In this document: one piece after another, positions 23,227 to 35,210 of the stretch
Position numbering within the stretch: the stretch's first letter is position 1
How the letters are laid out: every line of letters starts with the position of its first letter
DNA from: Moringa oleifera
Lineage: Eukaryota > Streptophyta > Magnoliopsida > Brassicales > Moringaceae
DNA: 64,000 bases
Direction: 5' to 3'
Assembly (NCBI GenBank): GCA_021397835.1
Contig: JAJFZO010000396.1
Span: 3,224,001 to 3,288,000 of the forward strand
The notes under the pieces: generated by a model
Told to the model about the DNA's origin: nothing
Seen by the model: the letters and a program-made list of their open reading frames with translations, nothing else
Database searches by the model: none
Made by a program: the position numbers and the translations under genes

Positions 23227-25187
23227 CTATTCATAAAAAAATAACATATAAGAATTAGGTAGTGCTACAGGTGCGCTTTTCAAAAGAAGAGCCTTCATCC
23301 TGCGAATGCACTCATGCATATCAAGCTCTCTATATAGGTGCTCTTGCATATTGCTCTTATAGCGTAAGCAATCATGCTCTCTGGCCTTACGCTCCTCATT
23401 TAATTGCTCTTCCATAGCCTTACGCTTCAACTTTATGTACTCTTCTATAGTCTTCATTTGTGAACGCATATCTTGCATGGCTATATCATCAATAGAGCAT
23501 CCACCATTAGAGAGCTGCCGCCTGAATACCATGATCAACCTTCATTGCCAATCCCATATATCCAACGCCTCTTCTTTCCACTTATAGCCTCATAGTAGAG
23601 CTTAGTCTAGTCTACCTTAGGTGTGTTACAAAATCCATTCTCTCGCTGAGAAGTCGATGTAACCAAATCCTCGAAGCGTTGCTGCAATAAAATAGTTTGT
23701 TAATTAACTCGTTAGCTAAATCAAATAGTGAAATAAAAAAGATAACATAATTTCAGTTATTTATTAAATGTGTAAGATAACTAATTTACCTTAATTTGCT
23801 TGGCATGCTTATCTATGAACTCATTGGAGTTGGACTTCTTAGTGTGAGTCCATTTAAAAAGCTCAATTAGAGGAGGCTCATGACCGAACTCCTGCATATG
23901 ATAGAAAAATATATTTAACAAATAACCATATCAATTTCATATATATCTATATAAGTTTAAATATCACAAGTGTCAATGTCGATAATGGTTTTATAGTGAA
24001 CATCAATAGGCATTACATCGAGAGGAGAGTGGCTGGGTCTACCCATCTCGCTCTGTTAATTGCAAGACATGGTCTCGCACTTTTGTCTATACTCTTACTA
24101 GTTCCATTCTATTTGCCACTTCTCCTATGCAATATCTAAGACAAATTAAGGTTTATTTCTTGCCTTGTGCTAACATGCATAAATCAAGTCAGCATGTTGG
24201 TCCACAGCACAAGCCTCCCATGTGCCTTTTACCACGACATCTATTTCCTCGTCCCATGCAAAATATTTCTTCCAAAATTTAAAAAATAGTAGGATAAAAT
24301 AAAAATATTTTTATAGTAAATAATTATAAGTACCTTGAATTCTTCATAACAAAAATCTTTAGTTTTCTGTGAAATCGCTCTCTGCATGTACTCAAATGGA
24401 TCGATTGTCTAGGAAGATCTTATAAATGTTCACTGAACATTTGTGTGAAGGCTTCATCCTACAAATTATTCAATAAAATAACAAGTAGCAAGTAACATTG
24501 ATAAAATTTATAAAAAAAAATGAAACAAAATATTAGAAAACATTAATTACGAATGTTTGCATGTCATTCTTTACAAAAATTTGCTGTTTACCTATACTCT
24601 ATAAACTCGCTGAGCTGGACATATTAATAGCAGTAAAACTAGAGGAACCTGACGCAAAAGTGGCAAAGCCATTTGTAGGTATAAACGTTCCATGTGGAGA
24701 TAGTGCAACTACATCCTTCTCGTCATTCTGAATATCCGAATCTCTACCTCTAGAGAACTCATCTCTCCCTTAACCTCTCATCTAAGTATGTCTATAAAGT
24801 TAGCTTGAGAGCTAAAGTTCTATAAAAAAAAAATTGGCAAAATCTGCCCTGAAAATTGAATTAAAACCCCTTAAAATACATAATGAAAATACAATAATAA
24901 GCAAATTAACCAACATCCATTTCATAAAATAGATTATTTAAAACAAAATATTCAATAATTGAAAGAATAATTTTTTTTATAAACATAAGTAATCATCATC
25001 TTTAGAGTCTTCCTCTTCCTCTTTCTTTTCCTTTTCCAACTTCATCGTTATCTTCCTCAATAGAAAAACTTTCAAATTCTGATTGATCCATCATGTCTTC
25101 TTCCTCATCATTAATATATATTAATGTCCCATTTGGATCATTCAAGGATGTAGGATGTTCATTCGTCATTCTCAATCTGATGGACAT
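23227..25187 (-). pseudogene. CACTA second gene, Transposase_24 (Ptta/En-Spm) type, degenerate
   Basis: Minus strand. In order, it has an acidic segment at 25187-25002 (YINDEEEDMMDQSEFESF), a serine-rich segment near 24720-24600, then the conserved block at ~24260-24150 (KKYFAWDEEIDVVVKGTWEA, DLIYAC) with stop codons after it. The C-terminal part at 23538-23227 is highly charged and probably coiled coil (MQDMRSQMKTIEEYIKLKRK), ending in LLLKSAPVALPNS. Known families with this layout are the accessory or TNPA-like proteins of plant CACTA elements. Introns are likely between the blocks. Stop codons make it a pseudogene. The same gene is seen in the derivative at 1830-2998. Confidence 0.78.
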
Positions 25188-25254
25188 CTTTCATCATCTT
25201 GAAATAGATCATCTTGGATTGATCCACTAGTAAAATTAAAATCTAAAAGTTCAA

Positions 25255-28200
25255 TGGCAAACTTGGCTTTTATTTTGTACACATCCATCAGTCAAGTTTA
25301 TCACACCTTATGCTTGGATAAGGAGCATAATAGACTTGAGCTGCTTGTGAAGCCAAGATAAATGACTCGTATTTATTCATTCTTCTTGCGTGATTGACAT
25401 CCACTAGATTATATGATTTATGTACTTTGGTGTCTACATTCAGTGTAGGATCAAATTATTCACACTTGAACAAAATGGTTCTCCTGATTGGTAACACAGG
25501 GCATTCTAATTGTAACACCTCAAATAATATACCGAAATAGTCAATTTCATTTGCATTATAGTTAGAACCTTTCATGCAAACTCCATTGTTTATTGTTGAT
25601 TTATTCGAACTGTGACTTTCAGTGTGAAATTTTTACCCATTAACTTAGTATCCTAGGTATGACTTCACAGATCGTGAAAAATCATTAGCAATATCTTTGA
25701 TAAAGTTGTTTTCAATAAAGATTAGTGGTCATGTGCTTGTAAATATTAAAAATTGATCATTTGACTATATTTATAAAAAATGATTAATAATTCAAAAGTG
25801 TAGATTATAAGCACACATATATAGATTGAACCAATTTCAAACTTGAAACGCTAAATGAGTGTCAATCTCATGATCAATTATGCGTGGACGTTGTTCACGC
25901 AATTGAGAAATATAAATCCTACAAAACATTAATTTAAAAAAGATGATCATTGGTAAAGGAAATTTTTGTGTGCAATTATCTATGTCAATTGCTATGATTA
26001 AAAGATGGGATATATACTTTACAAATGATTCGACCTCATGACAGTTTAACAAAACATATGCATCAGCGGCTTAATATTCTTCCTTTGTCAAATATCTAGA
26101 TTTTTTCTTTTCCAAACACTCGATTGGGATGTTTAAAAATCAATAGATTATGCACTTCTGAATCATAATCACCAACATTGTTTCGTGGCACTGTTTGATG
26201 TCATGTGTTGACATGTGGCCCAAAGTAATGAAAACAAACTGGTGATGCTTCTTTAACCAAATATGCATTACATATCGACCCTTCCACTTTTACTTTATTT
26301 TTAACATTGCTTTCAACATTCATAAGTACCTAAAATGACAATTAAGGATGATAAAACAATTAAATGATTTAAATAAATGATTAAGTAATTGAATGATTGA
26401 AATGAAAAATTAATTACATAGAATTATTATTGATACACTTCAAATGGATACATCTACCGATACTGCATTGGACCAACTATTTACTTCGTTGGCGAAATGC
26501 ACTAGAAAATGTTCCATTGAGTTAAAAAAGCTTAAGAAACACAAAATGCGATGGCTAGTAATCATTGCAAAAAAAATGACATTCATGGCTTTTCATCCCG
26601 AATAGCTTATGTTCCTCATATCCACACACCTTGCCATGTTTGATGCATATCCATCAAGAAATCTTAGATTCTTTAACCACTCACATAATGTTTCTCTACT
26701 TGCTTTGTCAAGGGTGTAACAACTTTTAGGCTATTTTCTCAGTTGGTGCATTCCTCGCTAACTCAGGGCATCTATGAAATGTTTTCAAGTCTTCTCTTAA
26801 TTTTGCATTATCCTTTGTCTTCCCTTTTGCACTCATGATTGTGTTGAACATGTTATCGAAAACATTTATCTCTATGTGCATGACATTGACGTTGTGTCAT
26901 AATAAGTTGGTACGCCAATAAGGTAGATCCAAAATATACTTCATTTTCAGCAACTGCATATCTTGCAAATAGGATGATTTATCTTTTCATATCCAAATTT
27001 TATAAACTTTCTCAATCTTCATTGATCAATTTAATGCAATAATTCATACCATATTTAATAGGAAAAGCTACTCCTCTCACTATTCTATTCTCAATAAATG
27101 TAATTTTATTCCTCCAAAATGGATGATATTTCAATAAAAACTTATAATGATTATCAAACCAAGACTGCTTATACCCATTGGGAATGATAAATGCATTTGA
27201 ATCCTCTGTACAATAAGGACAAGCAAGTTTCTCTAATGTACTCGAACCAAACAATATCAAGTAAGCAGGGAAGTCACTAATGGTCCACATTAGAGCAATT
27301 TTCATGATGAAATTTTGTTTGCAAGAGATATCATATATGGGCACCCCAACTTCCCATAACATTTGCACTCTACTATTAAAGGCTGCAGGTAGACATCTAA
27401 TCTATCTTTCAAATATGTTGTTCTAGGAATGATCACAATTAAAAACATATGTTCCTTTTTCATGCATATTCAAAGGGGTAAGTTATAGGGTGTGACCATT
27501 ACTGGCCATGAAGAATATTGTTATCTTAACTAACCGAATGGTTGAAATCCATCAGTGCTCAAACTTATTCTAACATTCCTACATTCAGCAGCAAAAAATG
27601 GATGAGATTGATTAAAATGCATCCAAGCAAGAGAGTCAAAGCAATGACACATGGACCATCTTCAGTTTCATGTTCTGCATGCCGTCTCATCTTCTTTACC
27701 ATAGCTTTCGATGCACATAATTTTTGTAAGAATGGATTGAGAGAAAAATAATAATTTTTCTTTTATGAAACAAGTGTTTTTTTTTGTTTGATCCTCATCT
27801 TCGTCTCTTATGTCACAGATGATCACAAAACTTACAACAACTTAGTTCATTGTCATTGCCGCCACATAACATTCATTTTGTTGCCCCTATAGAACATCAT
27901 ACCTTGTAGGCATTTCTTTATACTATAAAAGTTTTCAGTTATTACATTATCAACTAACATCATCTTTTCCATCGTAGTGCCTTTTAAAAATGTGATGTTC
28001 TGACTTTATGTTTAACATTCTAGTGACAACAGATAGTTTTTAATGATTTTGACATTCAATCCATAAGTCTTCATTAACGGCAGTCAAAATATCATAAAAA
28101 CATTGAGCATCTGAATTAAGGGATTCCTCCATGTGTTTCATATTAAATTCTGGACTAGCTGTATCCATTACCATTATTTGGTATGTATTGGCCATATCCT

Positions 28201-28501
28201 TCTTCGATATAATGTTAAGTTGCTCCATAATTAAAATATTCATTATTGTTTCCATGCAAATTCTGAACATAATATTCTGATACAAAACCATATTTAGCTA
28301 AATGATGTCTAACGACATTGACAGTCTCATATCGACGATTTTGATACTTTTTTTGTTACATGGACATCTTATTTTATATGTCCATGATTGCCTGTTGACT
28401 ACCAGTAAATTGAATAACTATTCCATTTGATCAAAAGATTCCTTATTTAATAATCCATTTATAAGCCTAAAGTACATCCACTAACGATCTAATCTATTCA
28501 T
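25255..28501 (-). pseudogene. CACTA transposase TNP2 (TNPD-like), degenerate
   Basis: Minus strand, reading from 28501. First comes a Transpos_assoc-like N-terminus (WMYFRLINGLLNKESFDQME, then IRCPCNKK, ~28480-28340). Next is the stretch LNSDAQCFYDILTAVNEDLW (28291-28040). Then follows the TNP2 core: MHFNQSHPFFAAECRNVRIS and STDGFQPFG (~27640-27530), then KQNFIMKIALMWTISDFPAY and KLACPYCTEDS (27368-27180). A DUF4218-like part near 26900-26550 has GKTKDNAKLREDLK. A DUF4216-like C-terminus at ~25500-25260 has HKSYNLVDVNHARRMNKYES and VYYAPYPSIRCDKLD. The product would cut and join the element's ends. Stops and frame changes in every part show it is inactive. Domain names are from family knowledge, not a search. 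Confidence 0.88.
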
Positions 28502-29940
28502 ATTTATGTTTTTTTATTACTTCTAAACTTGTTCCAAATAACTTGCCTTCTAAAATTTTTAATAACTTGACAACTTATTACTAATTAAACATCTAAAGGC
28601 ATGAATAATTTTATAGGCATAAGTTAAATTGCAAGATAAAATTATCATAAAAAATATATAAGTTACATCACAAAATGTTTAATTTTTTATGCTTACCACC
28701 TAAACTTCAAAGGTAAGTAGTCTTACACCATTCAGAAATGTACACTTATGTGAGGTACAATTTCGTAAGTCATTGTTTACTTCATTTTGTAAAAATTTTG
28801 GCAACATATCCTCAATGTTTTTCAAGTACATAATATATATAGATATGAGCGGGTGTTTTAATCAAAACGCACAGTCATATCTATTAGTACATATCTGAAG
28901 AATAATGGATATACTACACAAACTTTTATACTGAATAAAATGAACAATAACCTATAAATGTCATGTACCGCACATAAATATCACATTTTTAAACTCTTCG
29001 ATCTAGAAAATTCAAGAATTATTACTATACAATTTTCTTCAATGCACATGTAAATACGTGAGCGATAATAAATGTTCATTAATAATTTTCAAATGGTATA
29101 TCTAAAGGATATGTCTTAATTATATGTAATATATTATTTATCAAAATCTAATATATATAAACTAAATTTGTTTATATATAAAATTAACAACTTAAAATTT
29201 TAATTAATAGATAACTAATTTAATAATCATAAAAGATAAATAAATTATTTTTTAAAATTAATTATAATCTAATTAAATAATTTTATAACTACTCGACAAT
29301 AAACTAAACTTATATTTAATAGAATTAATACAATTTCAATAAAAATCTAGTCAAATTATTTATCTCTAATTATAATTAATCTAATTAAACTATTATATAA
29401 TTAATTTAACAAAAACCAAATATTTTTACAAACAAATTTAAGAACTAAATATTTATTAACATGTAACTAACTAAAAAATTCGAAAAAATTTCACTATATT
29501 ATTTATCACAAATTAATTATAGTTAATTAATTAATTATATCTAACTAATTAATCAAACAAAACATAAATTTATTAGCAAATAAAATAAACAACTGCAATT
29601 AATTGAATAATTAATATCTAAATAATTTAATTTTTTAATAAAACTAAATGATTTATCAAATTTGGTCTTCTTCAGCAGAGACTCCATCTTTTTCGTCCCA
29701 AACTCTACCATCACCAATGTAAAAGCTCTTACAAAAATCAAAATCCTACGATTTTACGAGAAATCAATCATTAAATTCATCAATTTCTTTGTCCTTTTAG
29801 TACTTCTTAATTCATCAAATCATTCATCAAATTTTTCATACTTAGTTGCTGAATCGAACATGTACATGGAAAGCAGCCAAAGAAGGGAGATTAGCAAAGA
29901 AAGAAAGAGAAGCAGTAAAGACAAAAAAGAGCTAAAGTTG
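28502..29940 (-). other. CACTA 5' leader region, AT-rich, no gene recognised
   Basis: Very AT-rich sequence lies upstream of the TNP2 start on the minus strand. 28690-29400 is repeated in inverse orientation at ~906-1620 in the element derivative. Short open frames at 29553-29741 and 29662-29943 overlap on opposite strands and resemble nothing known. It probably holds leader and intron sequence. Confidence 0.6.
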
Positions 29941-30768
29941 TAAAGAGATTAAAGGCAAACTTTTACAGAAGAGATGGAGAGAAAACGGGGAAAGTAGCAT
30001 TGCAAGGGAAAAAAATAAGGGGAAAGCCTTAATTTTTTAACCGTCCAATGACACCCATAAGTGGTCGTCCCTGCCTTGCTACTAGTGCCATGCGGAATGA
30101 CTATAGTTGGGTAGTTGTTGGCTAAGGAATAGCCTAGTGACTGTCTCTGAGCAGTCGTTGGCCAATGGAAAGGCAAGTGTTGCCTATGGTACCTAATAGA
30201 AGTAGGCTAGTGCTAGCCATGCAAGATGCCAACAAGAGCTGGCCATGCATAAAGCCAGCACTTGCCATGGCACCCAATCGAGTTCGGCTAGCATTGGCCA
30301 TGCATGCTGCTCAATCAATGCCGGTCAGCGTTGGCCATGAGCGATTCATTAGCCATGATTTGGCAATTGCATGTCGATGATCACAAATGTCTCATTTTAG
30401 TGACCATATATATTAGGGGCCGCTAGTTGTCCAATCTAGCGACTGCCTAGTGGTAGCTAGGATACGATTCATCTTGCTACCAATTTTTTAGTAGCCAAGT
30501 GTGATGTATCTATAGCAAATTTGGCGACCAACAACTTCAATCACGAAGAAGTCTCTAATGTTCTTAAATTTTAAATATAAAATTTTTAAAATTAATTTTA
30601 ACTATAGATATTTTATCGGTTGCTAAATTTGATATCTAATTTGTTACTAATCAATAAATAAACCAAAATTTTAATTTTATGGTAATTATGTCAGTAATCT
30701 GTCATTAGTTAACGACTGATTCTATCTGTGACAAATATCTATCACTATGTTTAGAATTTCTTGTAGTG
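29941..30768. repeat. CACTA subterminal repeats, right end
   Basis: A GC-richer tract at ~30040-30480 contains repeated motifs of the type GGCTAGCATTGGCCATGC (near 30200, 30240, 30285 and 30322) and TAGCGACTG. An AT-rich stretch with CACTAA / TTAGTGAC type motifs follows up to the terminus. Part of it (30480-30768) recurs in inverse orientation at 60641-60960. Confidence 0.7.
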
Positions 30769-30771
30769 TAG

Positions 30772-31009
30772 CCTTGAAAATGGATGGTGTTGAAGCGTGC
30801 AACCTATACTCAACTGTTGGCTAAGCTTGTGCAATGAAAGAGCCTCGCAAGCTGCCTCGAAGTATGATTCCTACTAAACGATGGGTAGAATCCTTTATAG
30901 ATGACTTAAATATAAGAAGGGACATTAAAAACGGCAGAGTGACATTGCTATCATGATCCACTAAGATTCAGCCCTTCCTCGCTCCAATTCATCCTTCACC
31001 CCTACCCTA
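30772..31009 (+). pseudogene. 26S rRNA pseudogene, right fragment after the CACTA insertion, with a ~2-kb deletion
   Basis: 26S sequence resumes at CCTTGAAAATGGATGG. At ~30820 it jumps from the CCTATAC..GTCGGGG region to GTTGGCTAAG, which lies near the 26S 3' end. About 2 kb of gene are missing. Both parental segments carry a GTYGG motif at the joint, so short homology may have guided the deletion. It ends at the usual 26S 3' end (CACCCCTACCCTAC). Confidence 0.9.
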
Positions 31010-31140
31010 CAATAATTATCCCATTGTTTTGGACCGTTGACCCCACAAGGTCTCTAAAATAAAAACCCTAGCAAAAGAGGCAAGCCCTTTAGGCTTGCAG
31101 AGAAAGAGAATAAAGAGGAAAACACTTGCAAAAATATCTA
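31010..31140 (+). other. Conserved post-26S block, copy 2 (shortened)
   Basis: It carries CATTGTTTTGGACCGTTGAC, AGGAAAACACTTGCAAAAAT and the first half of the ATATCTAGTAGGCTTGGGG motif. It then runs directly into a 180-bp subrepeat at ~31140, about 50 bp earlier than in the other copies. Confidence 0.6.
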
Positions 31141-33500
31141 GCCAACCGCTCATCGCTACATCCCTTATTCAAGTGCCTAGCGAGTGTGACCTAATTGTCA
31201 TGTCACTTGGTACAAGGGCACGAGAGGCAAGCCACGGCAACCCTTAGTGGGCACGACATGGGTGCAAGGCCTAGTATTTTATCGCACAAGGCGAACAACC
31301 AAGCCATGAGGGCCTCATGTAAGCAAGCCCCTCATCACTACGTCCCTTGATCATGTGCCTAGAAAGCATGTCATGAGCATCGTGCCACTGGTTCAAGGGC
31401 TCAAAAGGCAAGCCATCGTCACCCTAGTAGGCATATCATGGGCACAAGGCCTAGCATGTCGTAACACAAGGTACGCCAGCCAAGCTAAAAGTATCCTACG
31501 TGAGCTAGCCATTCTTTGCTACATCCCATGATCGTGTATCAAGCAAGCATGCCACAAGCGCCGCATTGCCTAGTCCAAAGGCATAGGAGGCAAACGATGC
31601 TTGTGTCCAGTAGCCATAGTATCAATGCAAGGCCCAGCATGCCATGACACACAACATTCCAGCTAAGACAAGAGCACCCCACGCGAGCCGAACCATCATC
31701 ACTACGTCTTTCGATTGCATGCCAAGTGAGCATGCAACTAGCGTCATGTCACCTAGTCCAAAGGCATGGATGGCAAGCCATAGCTACCCTTAAAAGGCAT
31801 AATATGGGCACATGACCCATCCTTTTGAGACACAGAGTGCGCTCACACAGCTAAGAGTACCCCATGTTGACTAGCCCATCGTTGTTATGTCCTTCGATCG
31901 TGTGCCTAATGAGCGCCCATAAACATCGCGCTGCTTGGTCCAAAGGCATTGAAGGCAAGCCATTGTAGTCCTTAACAGGCATCACATGGGCATAAAGCCT
32001 GGTAGAATACCACATAGAGCGCCCTAACTAAACCAAGATATGAGTCAGCCTTACATTGCTATGTCTCGATTATATGCCTAACGAGCATGCCACGAGCACC
32101 TTGTCGCCTAGTCCAAGGGCTTCAAAGGCAAGCTATAGTTGCCACTAGTAGGCATGGCATTGGTAGAAGGCCTAATATGCCACAATACAAGACTCATCGC
32201 CAAGCAAAAAGCACCCCACACAAGCCAGCCCCTTGTAATTATGCCATTTGATGGTATGCTTAGCACGTGTTCCACTGGCACCCTATTGCCTAGTCCATAA
32301 AGATGGTAGATGTACCATGGCTACCCTCAATAGGTATAACATAGGTGCAAGGCCCAACTTTTATGGTAAAAAGTGCGTTAACATAGCCAATAACGCCCCA
32401 CGTGAGCTAGCATCAGTCATTACGTCCCTCGATCATGACCCAAGTAAGTGCGCCATGAGCATCGCCTCGTTACGTCTAAAGAGGCAAAAGGAAAGTGATA
32501 ATAGGTCCTACTAGGAATGACATGCACAAAAGGTCTAGTGTGTTGCCGTACACGGCATGCTAGCCAAGCCAATGCACCTCACATTACCTAGCCTTTCCTC
32601 GCTATGTCTCTTGATCAAGTGTGAAGTAAGCGTGCTATGAGCATCATGTCTCCCTGTCTAAGGGCATGGGAGGCAAGCCATGACTGTCCCTAATAGACAT
32701 GACATGAGCGCAAGGCCCAGCGTACTATAGCATAGGTTGCGCCAGCCAAGATTAGAGCACCCCACGCGAGCCAGGCCCTTATCATTATGTACTTCAATCG
32801 TGTTCTAGTAAGAATGCCACGGGCACCGCTTCTCATGATCCAAAGGCATGGGAGCCAAGCCATGGCTGCCCCGAATGAGCTTGGTATGGTTGCAAGGCCT
32901 AGCATGTTGTGACATAGGGCATGCCAGCAAAGCCAACAAGGCCCCATCTAAGCCAGCCCCTCATCGTTACGTCATTTAATCATGTATCTATCGAGCGTGC
33001 CATGAGCACTATGTCTCCTAGTCTGAGGTCACAAGATGCAAGCCACTATTGCTCCTAATAGGTATGAAATTGGCATGAGGCCCAACATGTTACGACAAAG
33101 AGTGCCCTAACAGAGCTAAGATCACCTTATGCGAGCCAACCGCTTGTCACTATGTCCATCGATCATGTGCCTAATGAGTGTGTGATGAGCACCACATTGC
33201 CTAGTCCAAAGGCATGGAAGCGAACCTGCTGTTGCCCCTAGTAAAATTGGCATAGGTGCAAGGCCAAGCATTCTACCGCCCAAGCCCTATCAGCCAAAGT
33301 AAGAGAGTCCCACACGAGCCTACCCCTCATTCTTACATCTCTCGATCGTGTGCCCAGCGAGTGTGCCATAAGAATTGTGTCACCTGGTCTAAGAGCATGA
33401 AAGGCTAACAATAACCTTCCTTAGCAAGCATGGTGTGGGTGCATGGCCTAAAGTGCTGCAATAAAAGGTGCATCGAGCAAGTCGAAAGTGCTCTATGCAA
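31141..33500 (+). repeat. Tandem array of ~180-bp IGS subrepeats (about thirteen copies)
   Basis: Landmarks such as GATCGTGTGCC, CCACGAGCACC and CCAAGGGCATGGGAGGCAAG recur every ~175-185 bp. The family is the same as the arrays in spacers A, B, D, E, F and H. Confidence 0.85.
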
Positions 33501-34130
33501 GCAAGTCGCAAACATGTTATAAGGCGGTGCACGTACTATAAGAGTGGATTACATGGGCTAGCTAGGCAAGACCATGGCCCTAAGCTATGTTGGACTCTCA
33601 AGATAGCCATGGGTGGCTACAGTTGCACTGGACAAGGTAGTATGCATGCACCTTGGGCCATCTAAAAACAATGTTGCACTAACATGCTAGTCACAATGCC
33701 TAATTGTGAACTATTTATGAATTTGTGGTATTTTGATTGTTGAATCGCTCCAAAAATGACTCAAATAAATCATGTAGTTCATTAGGAGTCTATCCCTTAA
33801 ATTTAGCAGTATTCCAACTCATAAGTTATTTTTTATGGTTTTATGAACTTTTGGCTGTATAAAATTAATAAAAAAATTGATGCATAAAATTTTAAATTTT
33901 TTTAATGATGGTTGATTTGATTATTCTCTACATCGGTGCAAAATTTTAACTCAAAACAGCTTATAATAGTTAACTTTATGATGGCTCAGACATATTGATG
34001 TTTCCTTTACCACAAGTGAATTTTCAACTAAGACACTTTAAGTGGCAGGAGCTCACCTGCTTGGTGGGTGCTCATAGGCCATGCATGCTACCCTTGTACC
34101 CACCCATATGGGTAGGTGCTGGGTGTGGGA
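33500..34130 (+). promoter_or_regulatory. AT-rich IGS module, copy 12 (candidate Pol I spacer promoter)
   Basis: A full-length module with ACACTTTAAGTGGCAGGAGC at ~34033, then TCACCTGCTTGGTGGGTGCT. Confidence 0.55.
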
Positions 34131-34394
34131 AACCCAATGCTCATGGTATGGGGACAAGGACTAGCATGCTGTGGCACAAAGCATGTCACCAAGCTAAGAG
34201 AGCCCTACGCGAGCCAGTACCTCGTCACTATGTCTCTAGATCATGTGCCTAGCGAGTGTGCCACGAGCATCATGTCCCTTGTTCTAAGGGCACAGGAGGC
34301 TAGTAACAGTATTCGACCAAGCATGACATGGGTGCAAAAAATAGCATGACATAGCATGAGAGCACCCCATGTAAGCAAGTCGCAAGCAAGCCGC

Positions 34395-34935
34395 AAGAAC
34401 ACTATGAAGTGTCGCACATGCTATGGCTATTGATTACAAGGGATAGCTGGGCTAGACGATGGCCCCAAGTTGTGTTGGACTCTCAAGACAGCTGTGGAAG
34501 GCTACAGGTGCACTGGACAGGGTAGTATGTGCACTCTAGACCATTTCAAGAAGATGTTGCACCAACATGCTGGCTATAATGCCAGCTTCGAACTTTTTAT
34601 GAATTAATGATCTTTTGATTATTGAGGTGCTCCAAAAATGGCTTAAATAAATCATGCAATTCATTAAAAGTCTGCCCTTCAAATTTGGGAGCATTCCAAC
34701 TAACACACTATTTTTCATGATTTGTTTTGAATTTTTGGCTTTATAAAATTCATAAAAATAAATTGGATGCTTAAAAAATCATGAAAGTTTTTATGTTGGT
34801 AGGCCTGATTATTCTCTGCATTTATAAAAAATTATAACTCAAAATCCTTGTAAATAATTTTTTAGACCTATTATGACGATTCAAACTTATTGATGTTTTT
34901 TTTACCGAAAGGAGAATGGGATAGCTCACTAGTTA
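34395..34935 (+). promoter_or_regulatory. AT-rich IGS module, copy 13 (3' end broken)
   Basis: The left block and AT-rich core are complete. Just before the G-rich box the sequence becomes GAAAGGAGAATGGGATAGCT, then CACTAG, after which it no longer matches the module. Confidence 0.5.
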
Positions 34936-35210
34936 AGGAATGATGATCAAAAGAGAAATTGGCCTCTACCTCTGAACCTTTTCTTACCATCTTCCTCTCC
35001 TTTAAATGAGGAATGAACTCTTTATCATGGTCCATAGGAATTTCACTTGAGGAACCACCATCCTTTAATGAACATTATCCTCAGTGGACCTTTTCCTTCT
35101 TTAGATAATGTCCCTACACAAGGAGCTAGACCTAATCCTCCTCACCCCTACTGTAGTCCACCTTCATATAAAGATAATGATTATCATGGCAACCTTCCCC
35201 ATCTGTTGAC
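34936..35210. other. Unassigned ~275-bp segment between a spacer module and 26S
   Basis: This stretch matches no rDNA or transposon part elsewhere in the window. One frame, ~35085-35220 on the plus strand, is open for ~45 codons and rich in proline (GARPNPPHPYCSPPSYKDND), but no family is recognised. It joins spacer on its left and 26S on its right. It could be a captured host fragment or filler at a repair junction. Confidence 0.5.

Larger units (their letters stand above)
22534..30768 (-). mobile_element. Complete CACTA (En/Spm superfamily) transposon, 8235 bp
   Basis: The element begins CACTGTAAAAATATT and ends TTTCTTGTAGTG (CACTACAAGAAATTC on the other strand), the diagnostic CACTA termini. 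It is flanked by a perfect 3-bp duplication, TAG at 22531-22533 and 30769-30771. Removing the element and one TAG restores continuous 26S sequence. Both ends carry arrays of short subterminal repeats. The interior has, on the minus strand, remnants of the two CACTA genes: a TNP2-type transposase (~28501-25255) and a Transposase_24-type protein (~25187-23227). Both contain stop codons, so the element is no longer autonomous as it stands. It jumped into an already silent rDNA copy or decayed with it. Confidence 0.95.
31141..34935 (+). other. 35S rDNA intergenic spacer C
   Basis: About thirteen ~180-bp subrepeats fill 31140-33500. AT-rich modules follow at 33500 and 34395 with 1.5 subrepeats between them. 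The second module stops in its G-rich box at ~34935, where unassigned sequence begins. Open frames within (for example 31539-31733 and 32248-32514) are repeat artefacts, since the same frames reappear in decayed form in other subrepeats. Confidence 0.85.

Noticed and set aside
23227..28501. Functional transposase genes
   Set aside because: Domains are recognisable, but each has in-frame stops that intron placement does not readily explain. They are listed as degenerate.
29553..29943. Overlapping small frames near the CACTA 5' leader, one with a lysine-rich C-terminus
   Set aside because: They overlap on opposite strands in very AT-rich sequence, have no recognisable family, and sit where leader or intron sequence is expected.
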